DNA of 64,000 nt from positions 186,001 through 250,000 of the forward strand of contig VXRC01000049.1 in the NCBI GenBank assembly GCA_009838645.1, given 5' to 3'. The first letter of the stretch is position 1, and every line of letters starts with the position of its first letter. Made by a program: the position numbers and the translations under genes. The stretch comes from Gemmatimonadota bacterium (GTDB taxonomy: Bacteria > JAAXHH01). Shown one piece after another: positions 60,085 through 64,000 of this stretch. The notes under the pieces were generated by a model that saw nothing but the letters and a program-made list of their open reading frames with translations, searched no databases and was not told where the DNA came from.

Positions 60085-61623
60085 TTACGTCAGCTTGCTT
60101 ACCATGCCGCCCAGAGCGTCGAAGCTCGGTTTCAGGGACGGGTACATTGATTTGAAGATCCCGTAACACTCCTCGTAGCGTTCCGACGTCTCCGGTTCCG
60201 GCTCCGTCCTGGACACGACGTCGACCAGTTCGTCCGCGGCTTCCTCGACCGTGCCGTACACGCCGGTGCCGACCGCGGCCAGGATGGCGGCGCCGAAGGC
60301 GGGGCCTTCCTCGGCGTTCACGGTAACGACTTCCGCCCCGTAGACATCGGCCTGGATCTGCCGCCAGAGGCTGCTCCGCGCCCCACCGCCCGTGGAACGG
60401 ACCTGCGTGACGGACAGCCCGAGCTCCCGCATGATTTCTATGGAATCCCGCAGGGCGAAGGTCACGCCCTCCATCACGGAACGGATCATGTGGGGCCGTC
60501 CGTGCCGTCCCGTGATACCGATGAACGCGCCCCGCGCGTTGGCGTCCTTGTGGGGGGTGCGCTCGCCCATGAGGTAGGGGAGAAACACCAGGCCCTCGCT
60601 GCCCGCCGGCGCGCGGGCCGCCTGGGCCGTCAGCAGTTCGTAGGGGTCGGTGTCCAGCATCCGGGCCGCGCTGACCTCGACTTCGCCCAGCGTATTGCGC
60701 AGCCACTGGAAGGCGCCGCCCGCGAAGAGGGTCACCCCCATGAGGTACCACTTGTCGGGGACACTGTGGCAGAAGGTATGGACGCGCAGTTCCGGGTCCA
60801 CGCGGACGTCGTCGGTGTGGGCGAAGACCACGCCCGACGTACCCAGGCTGGCCAGGATCCGGCCGGACCGGACGATACCGGCGCCCACGGCGCCGCAGGT
60901 GTTGTCGGCGCCGCCGCCGACCACGGGCGTGCCGGGCCTCAGTCCCATATCCGCGGCCACCTCCTCCGTCACGCGGCCGCAGACGTCGATGGATTCGAAG
61001 GTGGGCGGCAGGAACTCCGCAGGCAGGCCGATGGCTTCCAGCATGGCGCCGGACCATCTCCGCTCGCGCACGTCGAACATGAGCGTGCCCGCGGCGTCGG
61101 AGACTTCCATGGCGAATTCGCCGGTCATGCGGAACCGGATGTAGTCCTTGGGCAGCAGGACTCTCCGGATGCGGTCGTAAACAACCGGTTCGTGGTCGCG
61201 GACCCAGATCAGCTTGGGTGCGGTGAAGCCTTCGAGGGCCGGATTGGACACCCAGTCCACCAGGTTCTCCTCGCCCGCCTGTTCCGTGATCCATCGGCAC
61301 TGTTCGGACGTCCGCGTATCGCACCACAGGATGGAAGGCCGGAGCACCTCGTCCCGTTCATCCAGCAGGACCGAACTGTGCATCTGTCCCGACAGGCCGA
61401 TCCCGGCGATGGATTCGGCTGGCACGCCGGCGGCGCCCATGGCTTCGCGCACCGTATTCGATGCCGCGCGCCACCAGTCCGCCGGATCCTGCTCGGCCCA
61501 GTTGGGACGGGGCGTGTGCAGGGGGATCTCCTCGAAGGCCCGGGCCGCCAGGCCGCCCCGTTCGTCGACGATGATCGTCTTGATGCCCGAGGTGCCGATG
61601 TCGATGCCGATCATGTGTCTCAT
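60085..61623 (-). CDS. xylB: Xylulokinase
   Basis: 512-aa FGGY-family sugar kinase that phosphorylates D-xylulose. It has IGIDIGTSGIKTIIVDERG (phosphate 1), GLSGQMHSSVLLDE (xylulokinase QMH motif), GTPVVGGGADNTCGAVGAG (FGGY signature region) and LASLGTSGVVF. ATG 61623 starts at the family N terminus; the open frame extends upstream through the terminator of rpoD. No xylose isomerase is adjacent, though several epimerase barrels are in the window. Confidence 0.92.
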   Translation of the reverse strand: MRHMIGIDIGTSGIKTIIVDERGGLAARAFEEIPLHTPRPNWAEQDPADWWRAASNTVREAMGAAGVPAESIAGIGLSGQMHSSVLLDERDEVLRPSILWCDTRTSEQCRWITEQAGEENLVDWVSNPALEGFTAPKLIWVRDHEPVVYDRIRRVLLPKDYIRFRMTGEFAMEVSDAAGTLMFDVRERRWSGAMLEAIGLPAEFLPPTFESIDVCGRVTEEVAADMGLRPGTPVVGGGADNTCGAVGAGIVRSGRILASLGTSGVVFAHTDDVRVDPELRVHTFCHSVPDKWYLMGVTLFAGGAFQWLRNTLGEVEVSAARMLDTDPYELLTAQAARAPAGSEGLVFLPYLMGERTPHKDANARGAFIGITGRHGRPHMIRSVMEGVTFALRDSIEIMRELGLSVTQVRSTGGGARSSLWRQIQADVYGAEVVTVNAEEGPAFGAAILAAVGTGVYGTVEEAADELVDVVSRTEPEPETSERYEECYGIFKSMYPSLKPSFDALGGMVSKLT

Positions 61624-61663
61624 GGTTGGACCTGTGCCTGCCTGAAGCGTGCCATTCCGGCAC

Positions 61664-61688
61664 AAAAAAACCTGCGCAAGACCGCAGG
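61664..61688 (-). terminator. Rho-independent terminator after the sigma factor gene
   Basis: CCTGCG/CGCAGG stem with a 6-nt loop is followed on the minus strand by seven T. It lies 30 nt beyond the sigma factor stop and before xylB. Confidence 0.85.
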
Positions 61689-61717
61689 GACGAGATGATT
61701 GGAACTGGGAGCCGGAT

Positions 61718-62602
61718 TCACCCCATGTAGGCGTGCAGCCGGACACTGCGGGACGTATGGCGCAATCGCCGGATCGCCCGCTCCTTGATCTGTCGCACCC
61801 TTTCGCGGGTCAGGCCGAACTGCTTCCCGATCTCGTCCAGGGTCATCGGCTTTTCCCGGTTGATCCCGAAATAGAAACGGATCACGGCGGCTTCGCGGTC
61901 CGTGAGCGTATTGAGGGCCCAGACCACTTCCTCCTTCAACGACTTCTCCATGACCGGCGTATCCGGCGATTCGATGTTCGTGTCTTCGATCACGTCGAGC
62001 AGGCGCCCCTCTTCCCCCGGTGAAAAAGGCGCGTCGAGCGAAAGGTGGGGACTGAACGTCCGCATGATGTCGACCACTTCACGGTGGTCCTGCGACAATC
62101 TGCCCGCGATTTCGAGGGTCGTGGGCTCCCGGCCCAATTCCTGCTTGAGGCCCCGTACGACCTTGTTGATCCTTCGCAGCTCCTCGGCCCGGTTCAACGG
62201 AAGACGGAAGATCCGGGACTGTTCGGCCAGGGCCTGCATGATCGCCTGGCGCACCCACCAGACCGCGTAGGAAATGAATTTGAATCCCTTGTGCTCGTCG
62301 TAGCGCTGCGCGGCCTTGATCAGGCCGATATTGCCCTCGTTGATCAGGTCGGACAGCGGCAGGCCCTGGTTCTGGTACTGCCTGGCCACAACGACGACAA
62401 ACCGCAGGTTGGCCTGGATCAGCTTGTTGATGGCGCCGTTCACTCCGTTGCGCGCATCGCGCGCCAGCGCCATTTCTTCTTCCAGATTCAATACCGGGAT
62501 GGTCCTGATTTCTTTCAGGTAGGTATCGAGCGACCGGTCATCACCGGAATTCCGTGATCCAACCCGGGAAATGTTGACTTCCGACTGGGCGGACTTGGGC
62601 AT
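61718..62602 (-). CDS. rpoD: Sigma-70 family RNA polymerase sigma factor (primary type)
   Basis: 294-aa sigma factor without region 1.1. Region 1.2 starts at DTYLKEIRTIPVL, region 2 has LRFVVVVARQYQNQGLPLSDLINEGNIGLIKAAQRYDEHKGFKFISYAVWWVRQAI in sequence (core binding and -10 recognition), then regions 3 and 4 with TLDEIGKQFGLTRERVRQIKERAIRRLR. The short form resembles RpoD of Bacteroidetes-type bacteria. It may be the housekeeping factor or a group 2 sigma. It has its own promoter and terminator. Confidence 0.9.
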   Translation of the reverse strand: MPKSAQSEVNISRVGSRNSGDDRSLDTYLKEIRTIPVLNLEEEMALARDARNGVNGAINKLIQANLRFVVVVARQYQNQGLPLSDLINEGNIGLIKAAQRYDEHKGFKFISYAVWWVRQAIMQALAEQSRIFRLPLNRAEELRRINKVVRGLKQELGREPTTLEIAGRLSQDHREVVDIMRTFSPHLSLDAPFSPGEEGRLLDVIEDTNIESPDTPVMEKSLKEEVVWALNTLTDREAAVIRFYFGINREKPMTLDEIGKQFGLTRERVRQIKERAIRRLRHTSRSVRLHAYMG

Positions 62603-62752
62603 GAACTTTCTCCGGTACCGAATGCAGACCGGTTGAAGACAGCCGGATGCTGTCCCGCCGAACTGTTTGTGGCAGCGGTTGTTGCGGATTTGGATCGGTT
62701 AAAGGCGAACCGACACCTGCGTGATACATCCGGTTCTTTAGAAACTTACAAA

Positions 62753-62782
62753 ACTATAATAGTGGCCCGGTCGGGGCGTCAA
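62753..62782 (-). promoter_or_regulatory. Sigma-70-type promoter of the sigma factor gene
   Basis: TTGACG (62777-62782) with TATAGT (62753-62758, 18-nt spacer) or TATTAT (62756-62761, 15-nt spacer), leaving a leader of about 150 nt before the sigma factor ATG. Confidence 0.6.
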
Positions 62783-62821
62783 GGTATTTTAAGGCAAACT
62801 CCGCAGTGAGGCAACCCCGGC

Positions 62822-64000
62822 TTAGAACACCCGTTTCTCGACGTTGTTGCCGATATAGATGTCCATCATCGTGGTCCGGTTGCCCCAGAAGTGATCCTGT
62901 CCCCACGAATTGGGCTCCAGGCCTTTGAACCAGGGCTTGCGCAGGTCCAGCACGTGGGTGTGATAGATGAAAACGCCCCCCGCGTCTTCCACCAGGATGC
63001 GTTCGGCCTGCCCGTAGTACGCCATGCGTTTCACCTCGTCCATCGTCGTTCCCCCGGCCTGCAGCAGCCGGTCGAAGGCGTCGTTCTTCCAGTCATGCCG
63101 GCCGTGGCCGACCGGTTGAGAATGCCAGACCTGGGACAGCATGTTGTCGGGATCGGGGTAGTCGTACTGGTAGGGGATCAGCCCGAAGGGAATGGCGTAC
63201 TGGTACATGTTGTCCATGTAGAGTCCGATTTCCTGGTTCCGGATCTCGACGCGCATGCCCAGGGTTTCCAGCAGCATGCCCTGGATCGCCTGGGCGATGC
63301 CCATCTGGGTCGGGTCCGCCTGGCGAAGCCAGAATTCAATCTCGGGCAGGCCCTTGCCGTCCGGATAGCCGGCTTCCGCGAGCAGGCGCCGCGCCTCGGG
63401 CGGGTCGTAACGCTGGACATCCTTCAGCAGGTCGCCCGTGTATCCGGGGAAGTTGGGCGGCAGCATCGTGTAGGCGGGCGTGCCGTGGCCCTGCAGGATG
63501 ACCCGGCAGATGGTCTCGCGGTCGATGGCGTGGCCGACGGCCCGGCGGACCCGCACGTCGTCGAAGGGAGGGATCGCGGTCCGGAAGAAGAGGTACCAGG
63601 TCTGGAAATGGGCGTTGGAAGACAAATCCCGGGTCAGTTCGGGGCTGTTTTCGATCTCTCCCAGGAATTGGGCAAAGACGCCCTGGCGGTCGACTTCGTT
63701 GTTCTCGTAGGGCGCGATGCCGGGATGGGTGCCGGCGATGATGAACTTCAGCAGGATCTTCTCCAGGTAGCCCGGGTAAGGCCCGTTATAGTGGGGATTC
63801 AGGTCGTAGGAGATGTACCGGTCGGTGATCCATTCATCCAGCTTGTAACTGTAGTTGCTGACCATATTGCCGGGCTCGGTCCAGCGACGGCCGTATTTCT
63901 GCACCTGCCAGGGCGGCACGGGCGCCGCGGAATTGTAGGCCATGATGTGGGGAAGAAAGGGGCAGGGGGCCTCGGCCTCGATTTCCAGCGTCAGGTCGTC
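62822..64000 (-). CDS. Peptide/solute ABC transporter substrate-binding protein (partial)
   Basis: Family 5 extracellular solute-binding protein (DppA/OppA/NikA type). The window ends inside the gene: the frame stays open to 64000 (DDLTLEIEAEAPCPFLPHI before the first internal Met), so the N terminus and signal peptide lie outside. Visible marks are DDVRVRRAVGHAIDRETI, the YDPPEARRLLAEAGYPDGKGLP block and the NxxxxDRLLQ region near the end. It would bind oligopeptides or another solute for an import permease that is not visible. Confidence 0.9.
   Translation of the reverse strand, partial: DDLTLEIEAEAPCPFLPHIMAYNSAAPVPPWQVQKYGRRWTEPGNMVSNYSYKLDEWITDRYISYDLNPHYNGPYPGYLEKILLKFIIAGTHPGIAPYENNEVDRQGVFAQFLGEIENSPELTRDLSSNAHFQTWYLFFRTAIPPFDDVRVRRAVGHAIDRETICRVILQGHGTPAYTMLPPNFPGYTGDLLKDVQRYDPPEARRLLAEAGYPDGKGLPEIEFWLRQADPTQMGIAQAIQGMLLETLGMRVEIRNQEIGLYMDNMYQYAIPFGLIPYQYDYPDPDNMLSQVWHSQPVGHGRHDWKNDAFDRLLQAGGTTMDEVKRMAYYGQAERILVEDAGGVFIYHTHVLDLRKPWFKGLEPNSWGQDHFWGNRTTMMDIYIGNNVEKRVF

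Noticed and set aside
60005-61327. 440-aa minus-strand ORF running through xylB
   Set aside because: Out-of-frame shadow of xylB for most of its length; only its last codons carry the real kinase remnant, which is reported separately.

Overview
The window is GC-rich bacterial chromosome, almost fully coding, with no insertion sequence, phage gene or CRISPR array that I can see. A TonB-dependent receptor, several lipoproteins and a periplasm-type PQQ dehydrogenase indicate a Gram-negative cell. The pair mqnB/mqnD indicates menaquinone made by the futalosine route. The mix of Gfo/Idh/MocA oxidoreductases, xylose-isomerase-like TIM barrels, a phytanoyl-CoA dioxygenase, a sulfatase-fold enzyme, DUF6785-type membrane proteins and DUF1080 is typical of uncultivated Latescibacterota/Poribacteria-like lineages. 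That placement is inference from gene content, not a phylogeny.

Layout. 1-4.5 kb (+): oxidoreductase, methyltransferase, mqnB, mqnD, M55 D-aminopeptidase. 4.5-8.9 kb (-): TIM-barrel epimerase, DUF6785-like transporter, NhaC-type antiporter. 8.9-9.7 kb (+): second TIM-barrel epimerase. 9.8-26.1 kb (-): a long same-strand run from a secreted FAH-family protein, LVIVD lipoprotein and HAD phosphatase, through PQQ dehydrogenase, DUF1080, TonB receptor, a membrane monohaem cytochrome c, an uncharacterised 335-aa protein and a UGSC selenoprotein with an in-frame UGA, to two unusual amidohydrolases and a Gfo/Idh/MocA enzyme. 26.3-26.5 kb: two tRNA-Pro genes. 26.5-37.2 kb (-): APH-type kinase, sulfatase-like enzyme, metallophosphoesterase, dimethylformamidase-like protein, phytanoyl-CoA dioxygenase, luciferase-like monooxygenase, a second DUF6785-like protein and a third epimerase. 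37.3-41.0 kb (+): metal/cobalamin-binding protein, then an ABC exporter with its DUF1854 partner. 41.1-43.7 kb (-): small membrane protein, TPR protein, SDR, zinc alcohol dehydrogenase. 43.9-45.5 kb (+): tRNA-Arg, amidohydrolase, tRNA-Thr.

45.4-57.8 kb (-) is one apparent transcription unit: yceD-rpmF-fabD-fabG-acpP-fabF-rnc, then a lipoate-ligase-like gene overlapping rnc, then a 2155-aa fully reducing type I polyketide synthase (KS-AT-DH-ER-KR-ACP) overlapping the ligase. The PKS therefore sits at the end of the housekeeping fatty-acid operon, and its last codons lie antisense to tRNA-Thr. 58-64 kb (-): sucCD, xylulokinase with a vestige of a second kinase behind it, a primary-type sigma factor with a clear promoter and terminator, and a truncated peptide-binding protein.

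Most striking points: (i) the UGSC selenoprotein gene with a bacterial SECIS-like hairpin, which ordinary ORF calling splits in two; (ii) a type I PKS embedded in the type II FAS operon; (iii) tandem repeats of 9, 12, 15 and 18 bp, mostly in frame inside genes; (iv) a remnant 3' end of a second xylulokinase coupled to sucC.
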